64,000 nucleotides of DNA from Azorinus chamasolen (taxonomy: Eukaryota; Mollusca; Bivalvia; Cardiida; Solecurtidae). The translations under genes were made by a program, and so were the position numbers. Positions within the stretch are counted from its first letter, which is position 1. Each line of letters starts with the position of its first letter. The notes below the pieces were generated by a model. The model was not told the origin of the DNA and ran no database searches. It worked only from the letters and a program-made list of their open reading frames with translations. The stretch spans positions 23,433,845-23,497,844 of the forward strand of contig OY755238.1 in NCBI GenBank assembly GCA_963576725.1. Direction: 5' to 3'. This document shows, piece by piece, positions 12,030 through 23,150 of the stretch.

Positions 12030-12212
12030 AACACATCTACACCGGACGTTAAATTTAGTAAACATATCGATCTTTAAGACAGATGGCACTTAATGCAGGT
12101 TGCTCTAGGAGCTTTCTGCATGACCCCCATCCTTTTCTAAGCAGCAACGTGCCTAAAAGTGTCTAAATTCGTCTCCACTAGAATTTCGGTTTAGAAGGGG
12201 TTTACGGTACAG
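12030..12212 (+). mobile_element. TA-type MITE, family B, degenerate
   Basis: GATCTTTAAGACAGATGGCA, CTTAATGCAGGTTGCTCTAG, GAGCTTTCTGCATGACC and a GGTTTAGAAGGGGTTTACGG end. Confidence 0.6.
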
Positions 12213-12244
12213 ACCTAGAGGATATTAAGCTCGTGTCATATCAA

Positions 12245-12568
12245 TATAGTAAACTCGTTTCATAAAAAACAATTTGTAATAAACACGAATGTAAGATTCT
12301 TTTTATCACAGAACCCTTAAACCGTTCCATAGGCAATGAAACAGGCTATTGCTGATGGCTGTTTCGGCAAATGTTTACATACAGCGAAGTAATACAACGG
12401 ACGACGCACATGTGGCGCTTTTGACTGGCTAATAAGTAAATGAGCCCTACGATTGGCTAACGATTAAATGACGCCACGCATTGGTTCCGCATATCAGCTT
12501 TCAGTTCATTATCGACCGGAGTTAAACTGCTAATTTGAAAACAAAAATGCACTAGTGCATTTCTGCGT
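12245..12568 (+). repeat. Dispersed 280-320-bp repeat, copy 2
   Basis: Counterpart of 9510-9785 with an extra 15-20 bp (GACTGGCTAATAAGTAAATG). Same orientation. Confidence 0.7.
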
Positions 12569-12569
12569 T

Positions 12570-12807
12570 CCTCATATAAAATGCCCTCAGATAAAAGCCT
12601 TTTCACTCCTTTGCAAATAAAGTAGACCCAGATCAAACATATTATATAGGGTCTGACCAGGGCATGCTCTGGTTGCTTATGAAATTACAAAGATCTGATC
12701 CTACAGTCTTTGTCTAAGTCAACAATTTCGTTTAAAATGTTTGCCATATAATGAGTATTTATTAAGTGGTCAATTCATGCGAAAGAGATCATTAGGATAA
12801 GGGTTAA
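12570..12807 (+). mobile_element. TTAA MITE, family A
   Basis: CTCATATAAAATGCCCTCAG, AAATAAAGTAGACCCAGATC / GGTCTGACCAGGGCATGC, and the end GGATAAGGGTTAA at 12807. Confidence 0.6.
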
Positions 12808-13074
12808 AACATAGCACATGTTTCCAGAAAATGAATATTCAAAGCAATTTCCAGTGTAAAATTGATTGAGTCAAGTACTAATAGTATTTCCGAGATAACT
12901 CTTACGAAAATTAACTGTTTACTCCAAACTAAAACTCAAACAACTTTGTACTTTTGAATTGCCATTTCATAATACGAAGTATTTTTAACAATTAAATTAT
13001 AAACAATATGGAAATAGTTAGACCTTTGAGAACATTCGCAGTCCATGATCCCATTTAAAACTGACAAAACTGTG

Positions 13075-13245
13075 TGTGCTGTAGTGTGTGTTGGGGTTAT
13101 TTGTTGTGTGTGGGGGTGCGTGCGCATGTGTGTTTGTGTGTGTTTTGTGTGTGTAATGTAGGTGTGACCTTCTGTGCGTTTGTGTGTGTTCGTGTGTGCG
13201 TGCGTGCGTGTGTGCGTGTGTGCGCGTGTGTGTGTGTTTTACACA
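13075..13245. repeat. GT microsatellite
   Basis: Imperfect GT/GC tract. Thr/His-rich minus frames are artefacts. The flanks 12808-13074 and 13246-13593 show no gene. Confidence 0.9.
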
Positions 13246-13593
13246 TTGTGTAGAGTGATACTGTTATTATTTTTCTAGACCTCATATAACATATTACAAG
13301 CAAAATCTGCATAGTTGAAACTTCCGGATTTGGAATCGATTCTTCCATTGCAGAGTAATATGCAAATAAAAGTATACTTTTACGCTAACTATTTAAATTC
13401 ATGTAGCATGTAAATTCATTTTAATCAAGGAAAACATGGGCCGTTAAAATGTATTTGTCATTTAAAAGCGAGAATTGTGATGAAATTAAATTCATGAAGA
13501 TGAACTCCTGATTTCGGGAATTTGAAATCGGTACTTCGTGAAGTTGAAACAGAATCGTAAATTTACGAAGTAAATGTGTAAAATTCTGAATTC

Positions 13594-14775
13594 GTGAACT
13601 GTGATAAAATATATGAAAATTCTGGTATTAATGTTTTTTGGTCCATAAAAAATTCAAATGATGTTTTAACAAAACTTGAAAATGAACAGTATAACATTTC
13701 TTTACTGAACTCTTATGATTTCTCTACACTCTATACTACTCAACCTCACCATCTTATAAAGGATAAACTGATTAAAATAATAGAAAAAACATTTGCCAGT
13801 GAAAACAAAATGTTCATTGCTTGTAATGTTCAACGCTCATTATTTTCGAATTCAGAAGTTAAACATTACACAATGTGGACTTGCCTTGATGTTTGTAGAT
13901 CTCTTACCTTTCTTTTAGATAATATAATTGTGCGTTATGGGGATACCATATATCGTCAAGTTGTTGGTATAACCATGGGTACAAATTGTGCCCCTCTTGT
14001 TGCAGATTTGTTTTTGTATTGCTATGAGAGGGGTTTTATGCTTAGCTTAAAACCTGATACACAGACCGATATTGTTAATGTTTTTAATAAAACTTCAAGG
14101 TATTTAGACGATATTTTGAATTTAGATACTCCTTATTTTGAAACTATGATTTCTTCAATTTACCCAAAAGAGCTGTCTTTAAACAAAGCGAATCAATCTG
14201 ACATTATAGCTTCATTTTTAGATTTGAATCTTTCAATTACAAATGATAAAGTTTCGTCCAAAATATACGATAAAAGAGAAGATTTTAATTTTAAAATTGT
14301 TAATTATCCTTTTCTAGATGGAGATGTGCCACGTTCTACATCTTATGGGGTTTATATTTCTCAACTTATTGGGTTTGCCCGAGCCTGTTCTTTGCTTGAA
14401 TATTTTAACAGACGTAATTTAGTTATAACTGATAAACGTCTTAAGCAAGGTTACAGATATCACAAACTTCGGAAAACTTTTTCTAAATTTTATTATCGAA
14501 ATTTACCACTCATTAGTAAATATAATTGCAATCAACGGACGTTACTGCAACAAGGCATTTCTCAACCAGACTTTTATGGGGATGTTATCTACAAACTTAG
14601 GAAAATTCGGGGTCATATCCATTTTCATGATTTGTTTATTAAACGCATTAAAACATTTAAAAAGAAAGGTCATGATCCTATTATATTGCAACGCACTGCA
14701 TGTTTGGTTATCGACCCTTTTACAGTCGGTAGCTACGCTTCCCTCTTTGCTTGCGCGATAACAGGCCGAGGGTAG
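13594..14775 (+). pseudogene. Penelope-like reverse transcriptase, 5'-truncated
   Basis: Intact 393-codon frame from a GTG; a TAA lies seven codons upstream, so the real N-terminus is missing. Catalytic motifs are all present: motif A with Asp in YDFSTLYTTQPHHLIKDKL (about 13715), motif B' in VVGITMGTNCAPLVADLFL (about 13965), motif C in TSRYLDDILNLD (about 14100) and motif D-like SFLDLNLSI. The C-terminal part (RYHKLRKTFSKFYYRNLP and QPDFYGDVIYKLRKIRGHIH) is the thumb of this lineage. The FSTLYTT motif A and the RYLDD motif C are closer to Penelope-like elements than to ordinary LINEs, but the exact clade is uncertain. No endonuclease is seen downstream. The frame ends GSYASLFACAITGRG, and the copy is followed by its 3' untranslated region. 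Confidence 0.75.
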
Positions 14776-15370
14776 TACTCTATGATGGTATACTCTTAAA
14801 CTTGGATACAGGATGAGCTTACCAGACTCATGTATTACTCTTTCCCTGTCGTTCCCTTAACGGCTTACCTGCAGGTGCTCTGACTTTAGCAAAGTCATTG
14901 GGTACATATTTGACGGATTGTCACAGTTATTATGCTATGTTTTATACGTTGTCCTGTGTTCACCGTCGTCTATGTTGTGGGTAAGTCCAGCGGGGATACC
15001 TTTATTTACACTATTTGTAAAGCTAGGGTGACATTGAGAGAAGTGTGAGGTTAGGACGTCCGTAAACCGGTTTAAACCCCCAGTGGTGTTTTTGCTACTG
15101 ACCGTGCCAAGGCGGTACTCTCTTTGTCATCCTTCCTTTTGTTTGCCCTGCGTCTTTGTGCTTGTGATTTTGTTCATGTGTGGAACGTTTGTCTCTGGTT
15201 CTTGTGTGTCTTTGCGTGTTTTCTGTGTTATCTCGTGTGTGAGTGTGCGTTTGGGTGTGTGGTTGTGTGTGTGTGTCATGCTGTCTATCGGTGTTTTGGT
15301 GGTGGTTGCGTCTTGTATGTGGCTTTGCAAGCTTGACTTTACTACCTTTCCATTGAAATAGTGAAGTATT
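14776..15370 (+). other. 3' untranslated region of the reverse-transcriptase element
   Basis: Contains TGACCGTGCCAAGGCGGTAC (about 15100), GT-rich DNA and an end TTGACTTTACTACCTTTCC. The same CCAAGGCGGTAC core recurs at about 52216 (+) and 62800 (-), and the end recurs at about 18460, so these are 3' pieces of one retroelement family. Several open frames here are not coding. Confidence 0.6.
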
Positions 15371-15737
15371 GGATTAGTCAAGCACACAGTTTAATTGTAA
15401 ATGACACCACAGTATCTCGTTTAAGAACGTTCGCTAGAGTTGTTTTCCTATATTAGTTTCCTGACATTTTGTTCGGTGGACAATTTTCACGGTAATTTTT
15501 ATTGCCGTTTCGTCTTTTGCTCGTGTAAACTTAAAAGGTATTTAAAACATCTTCGTGTTAGAATGTTATCAGAAATGACATGAAGAGCAAGCACATCACT
15601 ATCGTTTGAAATAAATACAAATTACAATTTACAATTTACAATTTCTCATAGCACGGACAAATTATATCGTAGCATACATTGAAGACCAACTGGATAGGCC
15701 TACCAATCTAGCATGCATCCAGCAAACTGTCGTCTTC

Positions 15738-15974
15738 TTAACCCTTTCCCTCATATAAACGTGTTTTCACGCATTTGCAAACAGAGTAGACCCAGATCAG
15801 ACGAGCCGTCTGATCAGGGTCTATTCTGTTTGTTAATATAATTTGATAGATCTGTTTCTTTGCTTTCTAAAATGTCTACAATGTATCACCTTCCATATTT
15901 CTTAATAACTATTTTTAATGAATATTCAGTAGGTATTGAAATTTGGAATAAATACAGAACAGGGAAATGGTTAA
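15738..15974 (+). mobile_element. TTAA MITE, family A, full length
   Basis: TTAACCCTTTCCCTCATATA to AACAGGGAAATGGTTAA. The hairpin lost its tip (GATCAGACGAGCCGTCTGATC). Confidence 0.85.
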
Positions 15975-16255
15975 ATCTGTTGTAATAATATCGATTTGCA
16001 TTATTCCATGGTGGCAAAATGTTTGGATCCTGATGAGACAGCGAGCTACTTGACATTTCAGTTTGCGATTTTATCGGATAGTATGTTGTAAGGTAAGTTA
16101 CTAAAAGTCAGCTTGGATCTAGACGGTTCATACGGATCCAAGGTTTTTGAATGGTCATTCAATGGTTTCTTTCTCAAATGATTGAACAAATCAGAAGACA
16201 TTGACATTTTCAGCAACTCAGTGATTGAGCAGACATTATTTTTTAGTGAGAAGGG

Positions 16256-16509
16256 TTGACCCTTCGCTTGCTATTCACGTCAATATATCTATATATATAT
16301 ATATATATATATCGGTAAATAGTGAAGACCCAAATGAGACAGCTCCTCAGGGTCTGCACTATTTACAAGTTGATTGTGCAACCAATGCACCCCACAGTAG
16401 TGATTGCACAGCGAAATACTTGTACACAGTGAAGATATATTTAATTATACAACAGGGCATGGATAAAGAAGGAGAAATGTATTTTAAAATTCAGCAAGAG
16501 AAGAGTTAA
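16256..16509 (+). mobile_element. TTAA MITE, family E, with internal TA expansion
   Basis: ACCCTTCGCTTGCTATTCAC, a TA microsatellite at about 16285-16312 where other copies have ATATACCTACCTG, a shortened hairpin, and a TTCAGCAAGAGAAGAGTTAA end. Confidence 0.8.
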
Positions 16510-17099
16510 TACAGTATAACATATAGAACAGAACAGAACGTGTAGTTTATTACATGTAGGATTTAAAATAGTAGACCTAATATACATACAAAGTACAGAA
16601 TATGTAGAAACATTAAGCAATGCTCATTGTAGTAGCATATATACATTTGGTTTAACCTCGTTGAGGGATAATCTTTCCTAAGCATTATATACTGGGATAG
16701 CAAAGTCAGTAACAACGTCAAACATGGCGGCTGTGTGTTTTGTATGTGGTGTTTCCTGCATGACTCATACTTGTGCTATTACTACAGTCTGTAATCGAAA
16801 ATACTCATTTGGTCCGAATACCTTTTCTCTTACTTTAAGTGCGCTTTTTGTAAAGCGCACTAACTTTGAAAAAGTGTCAGTCATTCGATTTAAACATTTG
16901 TACGAGTTTAACTATATATAATAATCTGAAATATAACACTTTCTACGTGTCTTGTATGATATATTGTATGATATGTCTTGAGGCATATCATAATAAAATG
17001 AGATTCAGTATAGAGTCAACTCCCTGTAGTATATGCTAGTAATATTATGCGGTTTCATCAGCGTTTTCTCCACAGTTATTCAAAAACAATCCAAAGAGA
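16510..17099. other. Non-coding stretch
   Basis: No gene or known repeat seen. A short hairpin AAGTGCGCTTTTTGTAAAGCGCACT lies at about 16838. Confidence 0.4.
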
Positions 17100-18070
17100 G
17101 TATCAAAGGGATGAGACAACTGGTAGCCAAGCGTCCGATCTGTATCAAACTGATAAGACACCGTGTCGCTCAACGTCCCACCTGTATCAACCCGATAAGA
17201 CACCAAGTCGCCCAACGCCCCATCTGTGTTAAACTGATAAGACACTGTGCCGCTCAACGCCCCCCATCTGTATCAACCCGATAAGACACCAAGTCGCCCA
17301 ACGCCCCATCTGTATCAAACTGATAAGACACCGTGCCGCTCAACGCCCCATCTGTATCAACCCGATAAGACAACAAGTCGCCCAACGCCCCATCTGTATC
17401 AAACTGATAAGACACCGTGCCGCTCAACGCCCCATCTATATCAACCCGATAAGACAACAAGTCGCCCAACGCCCCATCTGTATCAAACTGATAAGACACC
17501 GTGCCGCTCAACGCCCCATCTATATCAACCCGATAAGACAACAAGTCGCCCAGCGTCCAATCTGTATCAAACTGATAAGACACCAAGTCGCCTAACGTCC
17601 CATCCGTATCATTCAGATAAGACACCAAGTCGCCCAACGTCTTATCTGCAATAATCTGATTAGGCACTGAGTCACTCAACGTCGTATCTGTAACAATCTG
17701 ATAAGACACCGAGCCGCTCAATATCCTGTTTGTAACAATCTGATAAGACACTGAGTCGCTCAACGTCCTATTTGTAACAAACTAACGAGACACAGAATCG
17801 TTCAACGTCCTATTTGTAACAATCTGATAAGACACAGAGTCGTTCAACGTCATATATGTAACAATCTGATAAGACATCGATTCACACAATGTTCTATCTG
17901 TAACAATCTGAAAAGACACCAATTAGCTCAATATCGCATCTGTAACAAACCCATGAGACACCCAGTCGCTCAATGTCCCATCTACAACAATCTGACGAGA
18001 CACTGTGTAGCTCAACGTCACATCTGTAACAATCTGATGGGACGTCCGAGTCCCTCAGCGTCCAGTGTAT
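17100..18070. repeat. 42-bp satellite in 84-bp alternating dimers, about 23 copies
   Basis: TCTGTATCAAACTGATAAGA (type 1) alternates with TCTGTATCAACCCGATAAGA (type 2) every 42 bp, checked at 17141 and 17183. Copies are near identical from 17180 to 17560 and decay toward 18070. A two-base insert near 17262 shifts the frame. The period of 14 codons explains the open frames on both strands. Confidence 0.9.
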
Positions 18071-18384
18071 CAACTATTACATATGTCATTAAAGTTCCAC
18101 CGCCATTATCATAACGTTAGTAGACATTGTATTCAATGATATGTCTCAATGTTGTTCCGCATTCACCAAATGCTATTCTAGAGGCGCACTCTATAATCAA
18201 CCATTCATCGTGGGACCAACTCGTCTAGACAGTTGTTTGCGTAATATATGGTTACATGATACTAATGCTCGAATATTCAACGAGAACTACGGTAAAATCC
18301 CCTCTAAACCGAACGTTAAATCAGTAGAAATATCGGTCATAGAAACAGGTTGCAGTTTAATGCAGGTTGAAAGTCGAACAGTAG

Positions 18385-18470
18385 TGTGTCCCACTTTTTT
18401 TAATGTGGTAATAGTTGTGTCTTGTGTGTGGATTTTTCTGATTGACTTTACTATTTGTTCATGCAGGAAA
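18385..18470 (+). mobile_element. 3' end fragment of the same retroelement
   Basis: GTGTCTTGTGTGTGGATTTT ... TTGACTTTACTA matches the end at 15310-15350. It is joined to a partial TA-type MITE at 18290-18385. Confidence 0.5.
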
Positions 18471-18899
18471 CACCACATGCATAGCACAACGTTACAAAGA
18501 CAAAACAGAACAACAAATTAATGTACATGCCTAAGAGCCTAATTTGTCCGCATTTACAGCCGTATACGGTGACGAATATAACATTTGGCACGAATCATCT
18601 GTCGTGTTTTCTGTTTTATTACACAAAGGGTATCATCTTTGTGTTTCTTTCTAATTTGTTTTTTATTACACGATATGACTGGTAATAATATCGCGCTTTA
18701 TATTTTAGTCATTATGTTTAATAAAACTGATAAAAAGAAACAGTAAGAGCAATTTCAATAGTACTTTTAAAATGAGCAAATCAAAAAACAGTTCGTTTTT
18801 TTGAGGATGCTGTTGACCTTCCATTCGAGTCAGCCATGCATGTACATTTCATGGGCTACCGCATTTAAAATAAGGAAATCCTGTTTCTCGCCCTGTATC

Positions 18900-19375
18900 G
18901 ATCAAGTGCAGAGTCCTGGGAAGAGAATATACTGGAGAGAGCAAGTGAGAACCTTCCAGGGAGAGTATGTGACTGGGAGAGTATGTACTGTGAAAAGTAT
19001 GTGCCGGGCAGAGTACGTACTGTAGAAAGTACGTGCTGCGGAGAGTACGTATTATGGGGGTACAAGCAGGGGATATACTTTGGAGAATACCTGCAGGGGG
19101 GGGGTATTTGCTGGGGAGAGTACGTACTGGGTAGTGTGCGTAAATATGAAGAGTAGGAACTGAGAAGAGAGGGCGTTCTGAGTAGAGTACATGCTGGGGA
19201 GTAAGTCAATATGAAAACAACCACAGGGGAGAACATATGCATGGGAAAGTACGTGCAGGGGAAATACATGCGTATGTTCGTGGAGAATATGTGACGGGGA
19301 GAGTACGTGAGAACATTCTGGGAGAGTACGTGCTTTGGGAAAGGACATGCTAGGGGGGAGGGGGGGTGGCTGGGG
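18900..19375. repeat. Degenerate GAGAGTACGT minisatellite
   Basis: Units of roughly 17-25 bp around GGAGAGTACGTGCTGGG, strongly purine-rich on plus. The Pro/Tyr-rich minus frames are artefacts. Confidence 0.75.
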
Positions 19376-19555
19376 CTGCCGAAAATCGGGATGCAATCAG
19401 TATTATACTTGGTTAATTGTTCTGGAACAAATGATGTAAGTAAGAATGTAAAAGTTCATGCCCTTGAAAGTGTTCATCTGTTTGGTAAATCCAATGTGTA
19501 AATATTCTTTCTATCAAAACCAAAATGGTATTTTACCTACTGATGACCTTGTGGT

Positions 19556-20149
19556 CCTCCAATATGTACAAGGTGTCTCAAATGCCATAGAAATAACATT
19601 TCGAAATCAATTGTGAGTTGCGACCTCAAGGAAACCACACAGAGCGCTTCGATCTCTACTAGTTCACCCAAAAGACAAAACTAAAGACCAAGAAACATGT
19701 GAAGTATGTACAAGAGTGGATGTAAGAACTGCGATCAAGTATATATTAGTAAAACGGGCCGAAAATTAATGACAAGAATAAAAGAACACACGAAAGACGT
19801 GGAACAACATGATTAATTTATTTTTACTAGATCACAAAGAAAGACCTCACTCACGCAGTACAACAAAGGTGCCACCACAGAGCAGAACAATCATGTAATT
19901 GAATGGGAGGGGACAAGGACAGTGGAGAGAGGGGGTGACACCCGGACAAGACAAGTGAAAGAGGCAATCCGGATAAAGCGCCAAACTTCGACAATGAACA
20001 GGGACGAGGGGGCCTACAAACTATCGAGAGCCTACGACCCTGTTTTTTTCAAGCCCACCCATGTAGTGGCGACAATAGCCGAAGTTGACTGTTCAGTAAT
20101 CAGTGCTCTGATGAAGGACACAGATGTGTCCAAAACCATCAGCAGATAA
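19556..20149 (+). pseudogene. Decayed GIY-YIG endonuclease C-terminus of a Penelope-like element
   Basis: Reads across several shifts: LQYVQGVSNAIEITFRNQ, then RALRSLLVHPKDKTKDQE, then, after a shift near 19705, SGCKNCDQVYISKTGRKL followed by TRIKEH. After a stop at about 19813-19815 comes NNHVIEWEGTRT with QVKEAIRIKRQTSTMNRDEG and ALMKDTDVSKTISR, ending at 20149. CxxC followed by YI-x-K/E-TGRKL and RxKEH is the GIY-YIG (URI) core that Penelope-like elements carry. Here the YIG glycine is Ser (VYISKTG), and stops and shifts make it dead. It is not part of the reverse transcriptase copy at 13.6 kb, which lies 5 kb upstream across a satellite. Confidence 0.72.
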
Positions 20150-21829
20150 AATACTATTTTGGTTGTGATAGAAAGAATATTTACACAGTGTAACAGTTCA
20201 TGGTTTTAAACTGTATTCCAAAGAAGTTAAAAGCAAAATCTGTTTATATTTTGATTGTGACTGCGTCTAGAATTATTAAACTATAAAGTAAACATTTATG
20301 CGTTTGGCATTATTAACTGCCATCATTAATTGGTCTTTAGTTTCGCGTTCAGTTCATGAGATGGCATTTTGAATTGCAATTAAAACAAATCGGTGTCGTT
20401 TTAGAAGTTATTAAAGACAGGTGAATACTATAAAGTAATAAATGCCAGTGCATGATACTTTTTCTAATTCCAAGAAAACAATATGTGTGGCATTCTATTT
20501 CCTGGTTTGACAATGTGAATGTCTCACAAACTACCATGTAATCTCTATTAACTATTCACTGCATGAATAATTATTAATCAGTTATAGCTTAAGAACAAGA
20601 AAGGTTTTGACCCTGTCAAACTGAACAGACCCTGGTCAGATGGTTCATATAGGAGCCGTCTGATCTGGGTCTACTCTGTTTGCAAATGCGTAGAAATGTG
20701 TAATTATGGAGTTACGGATTATTCAACCGAAATATCAATGTGACATATAAAAACGTGTATTTTCGATATTGGTATTCTCCTCACATTATTCGCGATATTA
20801 ACCATTAATTCGCTTTAATACTATTTTCTCCTCGTCTATATTAAGTTCCTCAGACATTGATATACAGGTACATTTATTTGTTTTCCAGACGATACATTAG
20901 ACGTTAGCATATCGCACTCCTGTTAAGCTACGTCACAGTTTGTTTTCACTTTTTTTCCAATCACACTTAAGTAATCAGTTTTCTTTTCTAGTTCGTTTTC
21001 ATAAAGACTGTCTTATTTCAAATAGTAAATACTAACATTGGCTTCTTTTGCTCACATTTGCCGTAACATAGGACGTTGAGTAACATAGTGTCTCATCCTG
21101 GTCCAAACTACTTGATACTAGGATCAAGTTTAATGATTTTGTATAATAGTCTTGGCCTTTTATAACATATATATAATTATATATCTCATACAGATAGATG
21201 CAGCCTAAGAAACTTTCATCACCATTCTTCTGAGATACATGTGCCCGAGGTAATAGAACTTCTGAGTATGCGTTCAGTTTTAACCATATGATTGGTTAGA
21301 TTTTAACAAGCTGACCAATCATGTGCTTGGGCTCAAGCAAAAGGATATATAACCTCGGGCCAAGGCGTTACAATGTGAGTTTGTCGAACGCTGTATCATA
21401 ATATAATAGCTTTACAAGCACACGAGTGGGTATGGGCAAGTGTTTATAGTTGATTGTCAACTGCGGTACGAAAGTGGATGGTTAGATTTAACTAGTCATT
21501 CGAATATTTCTTATTCATATTTTCATTGCAAATCTCGAGATAAGAGTTTATAGATTTATATAAAAAGCATGAAATAGAATATTAAAACAATAGAATATTA
21601 ATACAGTAGTGCTTACAATAAAGTGGTCAGTGTCATTCATTAAGAAATGAAAGGGGACAGCCAGATTACTTTCACACATGTTTCTATTTTCTCTGATAAA
21701 AGATGAAACACTTCCGGCACTCTATCTGCCCATGCGTCAATGTAATAATATAGCATTGTGAATACTATCTCAAAGGAAATGCCAACCATCGTGTGTCCAT
21801 AACTTGTATTACAGAAAGTTAAGACGTGT
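20150..21829. other. Non-coding stretch with a partial MITE and an inverted repeat
   Basis: A partial family A copy lies at 20605-20700 (AACAGACCCTGGTCAGATGG / GCCGTCTGATCTGGGTCTAC). An imperfect inverted repeat lies at about 21236-21362 (CCCGAGGTAATAGAAC / ATATAACCTCGGGC) with GATTGGTTAG / CTGACCAATC inside. Nothing else recognised. Confidence 0.5.
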
Positions 21830-22058
21830 TTAACTCATTATCTCCTAGGCTATTTTTAGACCCAACCTTTTTGAATTAATCTACCGAAAAGGAGCATTAA
21901 CTATAGAAAAGAAGAGTTTTAGAATTGTGTGGTATTGAAACCATTGTGATAAATAGAGCATTTGCTCCCATGGAGCAAATGCTCTATTTATCACAATGGT
22001 TTCACAATGTGAATTTTAAAGAGGCGCAAAAATGCGTCACTAGGGGATAATGAGTTAA
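21830..22058 (+). mobile_element. TTAA MITE, family C
   Basis: TTAACTCATTATCTCCTAGG to GGGGATAATGAGTTAA, with the TAAATAGAGCATTTGCTCC palindrome. Confidence 0.85.
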
Positions 22059-22064
22059 AACTAA

Positions 22065-22252
22065 TTAACTCTTATAATGCTGAATGTTGGATTATTCCAA
22101 AATTCAAACAGGTCAAGGTTACGGTAAATATTTAAGGAAAAGTGTTACATGACAAACAGTGCAGACACTGATTAGAGGGCTCATCTAGAATCCCTCTCAT
22201 CTGCGTGTACACTGTTTGCAAATTGATTCATGTCCCGCATGGTAAGGGTTAA
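22065..22252 (-). mobile_element. TTAA MITE, family D
   Basis: TTAACTCTTATAATGCTGAA to CCGCATGGTAAGGGTTAA. The hairpin is decayed (GATTAGAGGGCTCATCTAGA). It starts six bases after the preceding element. Confidence 0.75.
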
Positions 22253-22324
22253 AACGTGGTGAAACGGTGATATTCACAACTTAATATGTAGATTAAATAG
22301 AAAATAGGGCATATAATAACTAGC

Positions 22325-22560
22325 TCGTAATGTGGATTCTCAGTGTTGTTATACCTTCTGATCCTTCTAGATCATGAATTTCAGTACTTCTTGTTCTGAA
22401 AATTGAATACCGCTTAAGCCGGTGCTAGGGGGCGTGAGCAGTGTTGCACTTTCAATTACTGTTCATGAACAGACTCAATAAAACCGAGTCTGCAATTTTC
22501 TCTTTTTGTGTTGCAATTTTTGCTCTCGGAGGATCACCTCCCTTCAGAATTTTTAGACAT
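22325..22560 (+). repeat. Single dispersed copy of the 282-bp repeat
   Basis: Contains TCAGTGTTGTTATACCTTCT, ACCGCTTAAGCCGGTGCTAG and the CAGACTCAATAAAACCGAGT hairpin. It is nearly identical to the units at 44653-45535 but outside the Polinton and just before the 81-bp array. Confidence 0.85.
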
Positions 22561-22583
22561 GTGACTGCAACGATAGTTGTAGC

Positions 22584-23150
22584 TTAACCCTTCGCTTGCT
22601 ATTCACGTCAACATACCTACCTGTAAATAGTGAAGACCCAGATGAGACAGCTCCTGCAGGAGTCTTAACCCTTCGCTTGCTATTCACGTCAATATACCTA
22701 TCTGTAAATAGTGAAGACCCAGATGAGACAGCTCCTGCAGGAGTCTTAACCCTTCGCTTGCTAATCGCGTCAATATACCTACCTGTAAATAGTGAAGACC
22801 CAGATGAGACAGCTCCTGCAGGAGTCTTAACCCTTCGCTTGCTATTCACGTCAATATACCTACCTGTAAATAGTGAAGACCCAGATGAGACAGCTCCTGC
22901 AGGAGTCTTAACACTTCGCTTGCTATTCACGTCAATATACCTACCTGTAAATAGTGAAGACCCAGATGAGACAGCTCCTGCAGGAGTATTAACCCTTCGC
23001 TTGCTATTCACGTCAATATACCTATCTGTAAATAGTGAAGACCCAGATGAGACAGCACCTGCAGGAGTCTTAACCCTTCGCTTGCTATTCACGTCAATAT
23101 ACCTACCTGTAAATAGTGAAGACCCAGATGAGACAGCACCTGCAGGAGTC
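22584..23150. repeat. 81-bp tandem array: seven copies of a MITE left arm
   Basis: TTAACCCTTCGCTTGCTATT starts at 22584, 22665, 22746, 22827, 22908, 22989 and 23070. Each unit is the left arm of family E from the TTAA end to just past the palindrome centre (CTCCTGCAGGAG), then TC. 81 is 27 codons, so both strands stay open (227 and 217 codons); not coding. Confidence 0.93.

Noticed and set aside
17033..17763. Repetitive proteins on both strands (YQPDKTPSRPT and SYQFDTDGALGD types)
   Set aside because: Produced by the 42-bp satellite; open on both strands, with no start context or domain.
22584..23150. CRISPR-like array
   Set aside because: Units are contiguous with no unique spacers, in animal DNA with introns and SINEs; the 35-, 42- and 51-bp arrays are likewise simple tandem repeats.
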